64,000 bases of DNA, from assembly GCA_965226215.1 (NCBI GenBank), contig CBDDCH010000002.1, forward strand, positions 2,232,001-2,296,000, written 5' to 3'. Position numbers and translations under genes: made by a program. This document shows, one piece after another, positions 1 to 8,407 of the stretch (positions are counted from its first letter, which is position 1; the number at the start of each line of letters is the position of its first letter). The notes below the pieces were generated by a model. It was not told the origin of the DNA and searched no databases. It saw only the letters and a program-made list of their open reading frames with translations. The stretch is from G963668345 sp965226215 (GTDB taxonomy: Bacteria; Acidobacteriota; Terriglobia; Bryobacterales; UBA6623).

Positions 1-467
1 GCCTGCAGGAACTCGGCCTCCACCTGGGCGGCCGCCGCTTCGCGGTCCAGCCGTTCCGTTTCCAACTGAACTTGAAGATTGGCGTATTCGGCTTCGGCGG
101 CCTTTAATTGCGACTTCGCTTCAAAAACTTCCTGCTCCAGCCGCTTGTTGCTGAGTTCAAGAATAATCGTGTCCGGCTCGACCTTTGCGCCCGGCTGCAC
201 CAACCGGCGATCGACCCGCCCCTCGTCATTCGCCGCGATGTAAAGAATCTCTTCCGGAACCAATGTGCCCAGTCCACGAACTTGCCGCAGCATCGACCCC
301 CGTTTGACGGTGTCGATAAAAACGGTCGCTCGATCGACGCTGGGAGCGGCCGGCTCCAAGTTGGAAAGGCCGTAGGTGATGGCGCCCAGGCATAGAACGG
401 CGATGACGATATAAATCGTACTTCGCATTCGCCGCTTCCTAGCCACATCCTTGCGAGGAATATCCAC
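1..467 (-). CDS. HlyD/RND-type efflux periplasmic adaptor, N-terminal part (runs off the left edge)
   Basis: The N-terminal ~155 residues of a membrane-fusion (adaptor) protein of the HlyD/MacA/AcrA kind, which bridges an inner-membrane transporter to an outer-membrane channel. Seen: a basic start, one membrane-spanning helix (about residues 16-32), then a lipoyl-like beta segment with the GLVQPGAKVEPD-type hairpin turn seen here as RRLVQPGAKVEPD, followed by a coiled-coil rich in Q, A and E (KSQLKAAEAEYANLQVQLE). The start is taken as GTG at 467, because it gives the positively charged cytoplasmic tip; an ATG at 428 would begin right at the helix. The C-terminus and the partner transporter lie outside the window. 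An IS1595-type element sits only 18 bp upstream of the start and has probably replaced or altered its promoter. Confidence 0.75.
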   Translation of the reverse strand, partial: MDIPRKDVARKRRMRSTIYIVIAVLCLGAITYGLSNLEPAAPSVDRATVFIDTVKRGSMLRQVRGLGTLVPEEILYIAANDEGRVDRRLVQPGAKVEPDTIILELSNKRLEQEVFEAKSQLKAAEAEYANLQVQLETERLDREAAAAQVEAEFLQ

Positions 468-485
468 GGTTTCCCTAATGACTTA

Positions 486-1518
486 TATGGGGTATCCACT
501 TGACTCAGGTGACCCCAAGATGTAGTATGCGCCTTCGTGGAGGATTATCCACGCGACCTGCTCGAGTTCGAGGTACGCTTCGCCAGCGAAGGGGCCTGTC
601 GCGACTATCTGTCCGCGTTGCGCTGGCCGGAGGGTTTCCGCTGTCCGGGATGCGGGCATGAGCGGGCTTGGCCGGTGCGCAAAGTGTGGTTCGAATGCGC
701 TCGCTGCGGGCGGCAGACGTCGGTGACCTCGGGCACGATCTTCCAAGACACACGTAAGCCGCTGCGGCTGTGGTTCCGGGCGATCTGGCACGTCACTTCG
801 CAAAAGAACGGGGTCAGCGCGCTGGGTCTGCAGCGCGTTCTCGGGTTGGGCAGCTATCAAACCGCGTGGACCTGGATGCACAAGCTGCGGCGAGCGATGG
901 TGCGTCCGGGGCGGGAGCGATTGGCGGGCGTAGTCGAGGTCGATGAGACCTATTGGGGCGCTGAGGAAGAGGGTGTGAGCGGCCGGCAGACCGAGCGTAA
1001 AGCCTTGATTGCAGTAGCCGCGGAAGAGAGAGGCCGCGGGCTAGGACGGATCCGCATGCAGCGCGTGCGGAACGCATCGGCGGCCAGTTTGATGCCCTTC
1101 GTGGAGGAGTCGGTCGAGCCGGGAAGCGTGGTGCACACCGACGGCTGGCTGGGCTACGAGCCGCTGGAGAAGAAGGGCTACCAGCATCGCATCGTCTTTC
1201 TGTCGGGCCGCCGCAAGCAGGCCTCGGAATTATTGCCGAGGGTGCACCAAGCGATCTCGTTGCTCAAGCGCTGGCTGCTGGGCACGCACCAAGGCGCGGT
1301 TAGTCACGAGCATCTGGACTACTACCTCGACGAGTTTGTGTTCCGCTTCAACCGGCGCAACTCACGCAGCCGGGGAAAACTCTTCTACCGCCTTGTGCAG
1401 CAGGCAGTCGCCGTGGACCCAACGCCGTATCGATCGATCGTCGCCGACTGGGACGCTGAGGCCCCGTGAGCCCAACCACAAGATGTTGGGGTTGCCTGAG
1501 TCAAGTGGATACCCCATT
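486..1518 (+). mobile_element. IS1595-family insertion sequence, copy 1
   Basis: 1033-bp element with terminal inverted repeats beginning TATGGGGTATCCACTTGACT; the right end differs at its outermost base (TT instead of TA). It is flanked by a perfect 8-bp target duplication ATGACTTA (478-485 and 1519-1526), the size known for IS1595. It carries one transposase gene. A second copy of identical length lies at 49799-50831 inside flgG; the two differ by only a few bases, so spread is recent. Confidence 0.93.
537..1469 (+). CDS. IS1595-family (ISXO2-like) transposase
   Basis: 310-residue DDE-type transposase of IS1595 copy 1. Seen: an N-terminal zinc ribbon with CPGC (36-39) and CARC (54-57); the catalytic core begins at VEVDETYWG (first Asp 136), with a second block HTDGWLGYEPL and a C-terminal HEHLDYYLDEFVFRFNRR block typical of ISXO2-like enzymes. 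The start is GTG at 537, 51 bp inside the left end, giving the conserved N-terminal reading MEDYPRDLL. Length is normal for the family and the frame is intact, so it could be active. It differs from copy 2 at two residues: R118 instead of W, and G instead of A in the GTHQ-GAV stretch. Confidence 0.95.
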   Translation: MEDYPRDLLEFEVRFASEGACRDYLSALRWPEGFRCPGCGHERAWPVRKVWFECARCGRQTSVTSGTIFQDTRKPLRLWFRAIWHVTSQKNGVSALGLQRVLGLGSYQTAWTWMHKLRRAMVRPGRERLAGVVEVDETYWGAEEEGVSGRQTERKALIAVAAEERGRGLGRIRMQRVRNASAASLMPFVEESVEPGSVVHTDGWLGYEPLEKKGYQHRIVFLSGRRKQASELLPRVHQAISLLKRWLLGTHQGAVSHEHLDYYLDEFVFRFNRRNSRSRGKLFYRLVQQAVAVDPTPYRSIVADWDAEAP

Positions 1519-1526
1519 ATGACTTA

Positions 1527-2154
1527 TAAGGAATTGTAACAACACTCCACAATTAAAAAGGTCGGTGATGCAGAAAATGTTTGTATTCTGCCGCTTGGCG
1601 CGCCTGTTTTTCCTCGGTTTTCGGCCACGAGTTGCCGAGAACCAGCGGCAGGTATTCTCAGTAGGACAAGCAATCCTGCTTGTCGGGGTCTGCCTGCCAG
1701 AGCATCCCTCAGTAGGACCAGCAATCCTGCTTGTCGGGATCCTCGTGCCAGAGCCATCTCTTCGTCGAGATATACATTTCCACCGTCGCTTGGTTAGTGG
1801 GAGTCCGCCCATCTCTCGCATTCGTACCTCTTTAGAGCCAGCCCCTGTGCCGGCCAGCCCGGACCAAAGCCACGAGAATAACGACTTCCGCTGTCTCCAT
1901 TATTGCTCACAGGGGTTTCTTCGCATTCTCCAAACCCAGCAGCACAGGCGACCCTGCCTGTGGATTTGTCAATCCAGCTCATCGTTTCAACAACTGACCC
2001 GCCCTTTGCTCTCCACCGAGCAGGCCCTGGAGGTTCGGTTCATCAACTACTGTGGCATTTCCACCGCGGGCTGTGATACGATCCCGCGCAGTCCTGTCAG
2101 CTGTTTTGAAAACCTTGGACCGCTGAAAACGGACGGAGTTGACGTACGCGATCG
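1527..2154. other. Non-coding gap with two palindromic repeat units
   Basis: I see no convincing gene between the IS and the glycosyltransferase. Two direct copies of a hairpin unit (about 1660-1701 and 1708-1749) carry GTAGGACAAGCAATCCTGCT and the near-identical GTAGGACCAGCAATCCTGCT, each followed by TGTCGGG and a GCCAGAGC tail. The same palindrome type occurs at 37563. An open frame across the whole gap has no recognisable protein features and simply translates these repeats. Confidence 0.6.
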
Positions 2155-4371
2155 ATGTCCTCTCAACACGAGCTTACGAAGAGGCGCTCGGCTTCCCATC
2201 CCGACCCCTCTGTCTCCATCGTGATTCCCACCAAGAATGCCGGGGAAGAGTTTGCGTTGACCCTCGAAGCCATTCGCTCTCAGACCGATATCGAGTCTGA
2301 AATCATCGTCGTCGACTCCGGGTCAACGGACTCGACGGTCGAGCTGGCGCGCCGGTTTGGCGCCAACGTATTCGAGGTCCCGCCTGAGTCTTTTGACCAC
2401 GGCCGGACGCGCAACCTTGGCTTGTCTCAGGCTTCGGGTGAGTTCTGCATCCTGCTCTCGCAAGACGCCGTGCCGGTGGGTGAGACGTGGCTGTCTACGC
2501 TGCTGGAACCTTTCTCCGACGATCGGGTAGCAGGAGTCTCCGCTTGTATGGTCCCCCGCGAGGATGCCGACCCCATGGGTCGATGGGAGACCGAGTCTCA
2601 TCGCGAACTCATGGGCAACTTCGTTCAAAACTATCGCGTTCAACCTTGGGATTGTTTTTCATCTCTAACCCGCGAGGAACGATTGCGGGTGACTTGTTTC
2701 AACAACGTTTGTTCCGTGCTTCGTCGAGGCATTTGGGAAGAACTGCCTTTCCGCCCGGGGAGCTTCGCGGAAGACATGGACTGGGCGGTGCGAGCCCTCG
2801 CCGCGGGTCACGGAATTGCTTACAACCCGCGCGCCCAAGTCGTTCACTCTCACAACCGCCCGCCAAGCTATCATCTGCGGAGACACTACGTTTCGAGCAG
2901 GATCGTTCCTCAAACCATTCAGTAGGATCCGCCCAGTCCGGCGATCCGCAACGACCTCGAGCTTGCCTATTTGATCCACTCTCTACGGGCGGAAGTAGCC
3001 TTTCTGCTAAAAGAGCAGGCGAACAGTTTTCAGCGGATTGAGGAAATCAGGCCCACCATTGCCGCGGATACGCTCGGCAAGTCTCTGCTGTCGGCCCTTG
3101 GACTAGGGCGCGGCGTACCCGACTACCCCGAACACGAAATTCGGAAGTCGTTCTATTTCCAGCTGGCGAGGATCTCGCGCTCAAATGTGAGTGTCGAAGC
3201 CCACCAGATGGGAGACTTGTTGGCGAAGCTGCTCGCAAGAATTATCGGAGAAACGCTAGGGTCCTACTACCTCTGGTGCAAGCGCAATCGGTGTGTATCC
3301 CAAGATTTGGAAATGCTTGACCGCTCGCTATTCGAGGAGGAGCGGCCAGAATTCCGCCAGTGGGAGGAGATAGACCGCCTACTGGAGACTCACGGGTTGG
3401 TTCAGGTCAACCTCGCCCGGCGAATGCGAAAATCGGGCCGTCTGGAGCAGACCGCTCAACGTTGGGCTAGGCGATTCCGGGCACACGTGCGCAACTCGGG
3501 CATCGGCTCCATCGAAAGCTGGGCTGAATACCCGTCGCAAACGGCGCTGATGGTAATCCCACTTGGCGTCAAGCGCCGGATCAACCGGCTGGCGCGGAAA
3601 CCTTTGTTCGACCTGAGTGCTTATGAACAGTTCCGTCCTCAACCGCTTTTCGGACAAGATATCGTCTTGGAGATCGCGCATTTCGATGACTCCGCTTCGG
3701 GGGACCAGCCGCGGATGGTGGTCCACACGCCACACCCGGGTGTCGGCAACCTTGGTCTCATGGCACAGCTTGTGGAGACCCCGAGTAATGCCGACTGGGA
3801 AGTTTCCGTGCTGGTGACTGACAGCCCCGAGGGAATGAGCACGAATCCACCTGCTCCGGGGAGTCGAAGCAGTGCAAACGGCGATGTACACGCTCGGTTG
3901 GGGATCAGCCCGTACAAGAAACTGATTTTCGTCGATGTCCCTTGGTTCATGGCCGAGAGCGCGGCGCCGATCGCCGTGGAGCTGGCGAAGATCCGCGCAG
4001 GTGAGGATTTTCACTTCGTCGCGATGGTCCAAGCTGACCAAGTCGACGCCTTCCGACAAGGTATACGAGCGCTAGCTGTGGAGCACCACTTCACCCTCGT
4101 TGATAGCGAGCGCGCCCAACAGGATGCGTTGGTGGGCTCAACGGTTGCCGTCTTCCCCTGGTCAGTCGATTACCAACCCTCGCTTCTGCGGGCGGCGATC
4201 ACGAAGAAAATCCCAGTCGTCGGTGTCTACGTAGAGACCTTCGGCAAGAGTTCAAGGAGCGAGCACGGTTTTCGTGGTGTGTCGACGTCCGCCCTGACCT
4301 CGCAGCTACCTCGTGTGCTGCAAGACTGCCTGAGCAACTTGGACCCAAGCGCGGACCAGCGGGGGCCGTGA
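2155..4371 (+). pseudogene. Glycosyltransferase family 2 protein with a long C-terminal extension, split by an amber codon
   Basis: One reading frame of 739 codons is interrupted by a single TAG at 2923-2925 (codon 257). The first part is a GT-A, family 2 glycosyltransferase: PSVSIVIPTKNAG (19-31), VVDSGSTDST (52-61), a DxD-like SQDA (102-105) and EDMDWAVRALAAGH near the end, as in rhamnosyltransferase-like enzymes. The frame continues without any further stop for 482 codons. The extension has a region ending in a pattern like a GT-B C-terminal half (DALVGSTVAVFPWSVDYQPS, then TKKIPVVGVYVETFG); that second assignment is inference. It either makes a 256-residue truncated enzyme, restarts at an internal codon, or is a recent pseudogene. 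The TAG could also be a sequence error. Confidence 0.7.
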
Positions 4372-5375
4372 TACCTTGCCTATTTCGGCGGACCGTTTGC
4401 CGCACTGGTTGCTGTCCCTCAATGAACTGACAAGCCAAGTCGGTCGAAAGGTGCACGCCATGACAAACTATTTTTCCAAGCGGAAGTAGCTGCGGCGCCG
4501 CAGCCCCACAGGCTCGATTCGTGCGGATCCAAACCCGATTCCCATTTCAGACCTTGAAAGAAACGGCGCGACGAGGCTGTCATGGACGTCCCCTCCCACT
4601 ACCGGAACGGCTGTCTTTATCTTCAACATCCGAAACTAGCAGATCCTGTCTCGGCTTCAGAACCGTGATCCAGGCGCCGCCGTTCGGATTCTCTACGATG
4701 CGGCGGGGCGCCCTTTGATTGAGGTGGCTGAGATCGAAAACCTTTCGTAGGCACTGTTGAGCACGTTTGTAGAGCTAAGATGCCTTAGTTTCATCTGATG
4801 CACTCACAGCAACCGGCAAGAGTCAACCAACGTTAGGGACGCCGACAAGACTTGTAACCGTAAAAACGGTTCAAGGTACAAATACATGGACTACTCTGGC
4901 GAGGCAAAGTTCACGATCCTTCTTAAGGCACGAATCGTTACCATGCAAACTTCGTCCGACCCACTTACACTCTTGCTCGGTTGCAAAAAGGAAACCGCGA
5001 AATCCTGGCAGAAAATAAGCCCGCTGGAAGCGGGCTGGGATCAGTTTCTGTTGGACTTCTACCGACCACCTGTAAAACGGCTGACCCAACCACATGGGGA
5101 AGCCGCGTGAACGCGGCTAGGACGCGCTTCCGAAGGGGCCTTACTAATTAAAATGGTTGTTCCGCCGAGGACACAAGTGTATAATCTGGGTGCCGGAGGG
5201 CCGACATCGCAAGCCCTAAATACAATGCCGTGCCAGAGCAGCAAAATCGCTGATTTCGGTCGAAGCTCCTTAGCTTCTAACATCCAATTATGCTTGCCTT
5301 CGCAAAATTACTCTGCCTGATTCTCATCAGCTACCTCCCTATGAGACTAGCTGCCGCCGGCTTGTTAAGACCCTT
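4372..5375. other. 1-kb gap with no secure gene; possible decayed coding remnants
   Basis: About 1000 bp without a supportable gene. Two short in-frame stretches look protein-like but are broken: one ending with a TAG at about 4488 (reads SLNELTSQVGRKVHAM) and one from about 4525 to 4749 with an internal TAG (reads AVRILYDAAGRPLIEVAEI before a stop). Both could be remnants of one lost gene; I cannot name it. A 74-codon open frame at 4886-5110 has no recognisable domain. A small hairpin GCCGCGTGAACGCGGC lies at about 5101-5116. Confidence 0.4.
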
Positions 5376-6674
5376 GGTTCTTCCGGGTTTCTAGTGGGCG
5401 AGTGAGGCTCGGTGGTAGTCTCGCGGGATGCAAGACCGCGAGCTATACCGCCAGATTCTGGGCATCGAAAGTCCCTGGAAAGTCGTGCGAGTGGAGCTGC
5501 GCCGAGCCGACGGCGAAGTCCACGTCTTCCTCGAACACGACGAGCAAGTCCGCTGGCCGTGCCGCCAATGCAGCGCCGTGTGCGCACTCCACGATCATCA
5601 GCCCGAACGCCGCTGGCGTCACCTCGACACCTGTCAGTACCGCACGATCCTGCACGCCCGGCCGCCGCGCAGCGACTGCTCCGAGCACGGGCCGCGCGTC
5701 GTGCGACTGCCCTGGGCCGAGGCTTCCAGCCGCTTCACCGCGCTGTTTGAAGCTCTCGCGATCTCGTGGCTGAAGGAAGCCAGCCAGCAAGGCATCGCCG
5801 AGTTGCTGGCGCTGAGCTGGGACGAGATTCACGGCATCCTGGAACGCGCCGTGCAACGTGGGCTCGAACGTCGCGCGGCAGAGCCGATTCCCTACCTGGG
5901 CGTCGACGAGAAGAGCTTCCGCAAGCGCCATCGCTATCTCACCGTCGTCAACGATCTCAACCGCTCGCGCGTGTTGTTCGTCGCCGAGGGACGCCGCCAG
6001 GCCAGCCTGGACGGCTTTTGGAAGACGTTGAGCGCAGAGCAACTCGCCCGAGTCGAGGCCGTCGCGATGGACATGTGGGATCCTTACGTCGCCTCGACCC
6101 GGGAGCATCTCGACGAATCGGAGAAAAAGATCGTTTACGACAAATATCACATCGCGGCGCATCTGGCGAAGGCGGTGGACCAGGTGCGGCGGGCGGAGAA
6201 CAAGCGTTTACTGGCCCTCGGCGACGAGCGTTTGACAGGCACGAAGTACGCTTGGCTGCGGCATCCGGCGAACTTTTCCGAGGACGCCTGGCGCGAGTTC
6301 CGCGCGCTGCGCGAAAGCGACTTGAAGACGGCGCGGGCGTGGGCGTTGAAGGAAACGGCGATGCGGCTGTTCGACTATCGTCGCGAATCGGCGGCGCGAG
6401 CTTTCTTCGAGCAATGGCGCGGCTGGGCGAGTCGCAGCCGGCTGACGCCGATGGTCACCGTAGCGCGGATGTTGACGGCTCGCCTCGAAAACATACTCAC
6501 GTATCTGAAACACCGCATTACGAACGCGGTCAGCGAGGGGTTGAACTCAAGGATTCAATGGGTCAAGGCCACGGCGCGCGGTTTCCGCAATCAACAGAAC
6601 TTCATCAACGCCATCTACTTCCACTGTGGGAAACTCGATCTGGCTCCTTCGCCCACTTAAAACCCGGAAGAGGC
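5376..6674 (+). mobile_element. ISL3-family insertion sequence, copy 1
   Basis: 1299-bp element with ends GGTTCTTCCGGGTTT (left) and AAACCCGGAAGAGGC (right). The other two copies (51994-53292, 58195-59493) end in AGAGCC and have perfect 8-bp target duplications. This copy has an altered right tip and its flanks (AGACCCTT left, AAATAAGA right) do not match. It has therefore probably undergone a rearrangement or flanking deletion, or is the oldest of the three. Confidence 0.9.
5428..6660 (+). CDS. ISL3-family transposase (copy 1)
   Basis: 410-residue transposase with an N-terminal ISL3-type zinc finger (CRQC 45-48, paired with C84 and H87), a helix-turn-helix-like stretch (QQGIAELLALSWDEIHGIL) and a DDE core: YLGVDEKSF (Asp 160), AVAMDMWDPY (Asp 215) and the C-terminal SEGLNSRIQWVKATARGFRN block. 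The start is the ATG at 5428, 52 bp inside the element. The frame is intact and of normal length. It differs from copies 2 and 3 by glycine instead of aspartate at residue 136, so it is slightly diverged from the pair in the flagellar locus. Confidence 0.95.
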   Translation: MQDRELYRQILGIESPWKVVRVELRRADGEVHVFLEHDEQVRWPCRQCSAVCALHDHQPERRWRHLDTCQYRTILHARPPRSDCSEHGPRVVRLPWAEASSRFTALFEALAISWLKEASQQGIAELLALSWDEIHGILERAVQRGLERRAAEPIPYLGVDEKSFRKRHRYLTVVNDLNRSRVLFVAEGRRQASLDGFWKTLSAEQLARVEAVAMDMWDPYVASTREHLDESEKKIVYDKYHIAAHLAKAVDQVRRAENKRLLALGDERLTGTKYAWLRHPANFSEDAWREFRALRESDLKTARAWALKETAMRLFDYRRESAARAFFEQWRGWASRSRLTPMVTVARMLTARLENILTYLKHRITNAVSEGLNSRIQWVKATARGFRNQQNFINAIYFHCGKLDLAPSPT

Positions 6675-7463
6675 AAATAAGAATGAATTTCTGATCATGG
6701 ATGTATACCGCCAATGGTCACGCGTCCCGCATCGTCAGCCGGACGGAATGTGAGCACTCTGCCTAAATCCGGGCTATGCTCCAAACCGCCGGCCGGATGG
6801 ACGATTGCGCTGGGACGGCCTTTTTCTCGAGGTTCGAAACTTCCGGACTTGCGATCATGGTCTTGGGCTGATCTGTGAAAACGGTTCGGCCCTTAGCCGT
6901 AACCCCTCCCAGGTCATTCCCTCGGGAAGGCCTCGCAATCTGTCTGCTCAGTTTCTATCTCCGGGATCAGGCTAGCATCCGACCTGAACCATTCTGCGGC
7001 CCGTTTGTCCTAAGCCATTGGAAAAAAGTGAAATAAAAACCCAAAAGTGGTGTGACTGGCCACACTGGTCGCCCACCTTGCAGACAGTCCGCCACGTTGT
7101 AGAAGTACCCCTACGGGAAAAAACACCGGATAAACAATTAGCAGCCCGTGGTGAAAGTCGTGCAGGAGCGAAAAATGGGGACTGCCACCAATTCGCCCCC
7201 GTCATGCCCTAGAAACAAAGTACTTAGCCTGAAGCGAATTGGCTGGCTGTACCCGATTTTTAGCGACCTTCACTTCTTCCACGGGCTGTTAGGGATGGAT
7301 TCACGATTGGTACCATCATCGGATGCAAGATCGCTGTCGAGCCGTTGTGGGGGAATCGATGCCGGTTAGACTTCGGCTACGCCTGGCAGGCACTCGACTC
7401 TGTGTGATTTTACTCTCATATAAACCTCGCGAGTATTCCCTTCGAATACTGATCTCGCCTTAT
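6675..7463. other. Gap between ISL3 copy 1 and the SDR gene
   Basis: No secure gene. On the minus strand just right of the IS (about 6695-6850) a short stop-terminated stretch reads protein-like (REKGRPSAIVHPAGG and later GRVTIGGIHP). It may be the tail of a gene lost when the IS flank was deleted. A 152-bp inverted-repeat element occupies 7140-7291 (listed separately). The rest shows nothing I can assign. Confidence 0.4.
7140..7291 (+). repeat. 150-bp inverted-repeat element (MITE-like), copy 1
   Basis: Non-coding element bounded by GCAGCCCGTGG and CCACGGGCTG. Its core is conserved with three other copies (9975-10129, 48493-48648, 61459-61603): GGGGACTGCCACCAATTCGC on the left arm and GAAGCGAATTGGCTGGCTGT on the right. 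These contain the inner inverted repeat CCAATTCG/CGAATTGG. It carries no transposase and no obvious coding potential. Confidence 0.85.
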
Positions 7464-8261
7464 ATGCCCGGACGGCTGCAAGACAAAGTCGCGTTGGTCG
7501 CGGGAGCCGGATCCGTCGGCCCTGGGTGGGGCAACGGCAAGGCCGCGGCCGTGCTGTTTGCCCGCGAAGGTGCGAAAGTTTTCGCTGTTGATATCAACAG
7601 CGCCGCGGCTCTCGAGACAACCGAGATCATCCGCGGCGAGGGAGGTAAGTGCGACGCACATGCGGCTGACGTTACGCAGGCGGATCAGGTTGAATCGATG
7701 GTTCAAGCCTGCGTTTCGCGTTTCAGACGGATCGATATTCTCCAAAACAACGTGGGCGGCTCCGCGCCCGGCGGGCCGGTCGAGATGTCCGAGGAGGAGT
7801 GGGATGCGCAGATCGACTTTAACCTGAAAGGCGCTTTTCTGACCTGTAAGTATGTGTTACCGGTCATGGAGAAACAAGGCTGCGGCGTGATCGTAAATAT
7901 CGCCTCCGTCTCGGGGATTCGTTACCTCGGCCGTACCATGGCGGCCTACTACGCGGCCAAGGCTGGGCTGATTCAATTCACCCGAGTCACGGCAATGGGG
8001 TATGTCAACAAGGGCATTCGGTGCAACTGCGTCCTTCCTGGCCTGATGAATACGCCACTCGTAGCTCACCGGATTGCCGAGCAGTACGGCTCGGGCGACG
8101 TTGACGAGATGGTCCGGCGACGTGATGCGGATTGTCCGATGGGAAAGATGGGCGATGCCTGGGATGTGGCCTACGCGTCCTTGTATCTCGCCTCGGACGA
8201 AGCCAAGTATGTCACGGCGACCGAGCTCGTCGTCGACGGCGGGCTATCGGCGAAGTTTTAG
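7464..8261 (+). CDS. Short-chain dehydrogenase/reductase (SDR)
   Basis: 265-residue NAD(P)-dependent oxidoreductase of the classical SDR fold. Seen: a glycine-rich cofactor loop of the variant type GAGSVGPGWGNGKA near the N-terminus, LQNNVGG in place of NNAG, the catalytic Ser in IVNIASVSG, and the YYAAKAG catalytic Tyr-Lys pair, followed by a C-terminal TELVVDGG signature. The start is the ATG at 7464, which gives the usual MPGRLQDKVALV beginning; the frame is open further upstream but without SDR character. The substrate cannot be told from sequence. It stands alone, with a dispersed repeat upstream and a convergent gene downstream. Confidence 0.9.
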   Translation: MPGRLQDKVALVAGAGSVGPGWGNGKAAAVLFAREGAKVFAVDINSAAALETTEIIRGEGGKCDAHAADVTQADQVESMVQACVSRFRRIDILQNNVGGSAPGGPVEMSEEEWDAQIDFNLKGAFLTCKYVLPVMEKQGCGVIVNIASVSGIRYLGRTMAAYYAAKAGLIQFTRVTAMGYVNKGIRCNCVLPGLMNTPLVAHRIAEQYGSGDVDEMVRRRDADCPMGKMGDAWDVAYASLYLASDEAKYVTATELVVDGGLSAKF

Positions 8262-8407
8262 TCGGCCGTGCGCGAGAGACAGGCCACCGTGCCTCACAGG
8301 GTCGCCCGCGGCGGCGGACCCAATGATCGAAGCCGCTTCCTCGGGCTGACGGCGCCGTAGCCCGCCTCCGGCCCCAAGCGGCGTCAAGGCGGCATCACCA
8401 AAGCGGG

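Noticed and set aside
1565..2224. A 219-codon open frame upstream of the first glycosyltransferase
   Set aside because: It translates two hairpin repeats and overlaps the true gene start in another frame; no protein-like pattern.
2923..2925. Alternative genetic code or pyrrolysine at TAG/TAA codons
   Set aside because: The interrupting codons are TAG, TAA and TAA in different genes, while intact genes end in all three stops; recoding is supported only for the UGA with a SECIS-like hairpin.
4886..5110. 74-codon open frame in the gap after the first glycosyltransferase
   Set aside because: No ribosome site of note, no recognisable domain and biased toward repeat-like hairpin sequence at its end.
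5766..6680. Long frames overlapping each ISL3 transposase in other frames (also at 52384 and 58585)
   Set aside because: Arg/Gly-rich shadows of the transposase gene, repeated in all three copies for that reason only.
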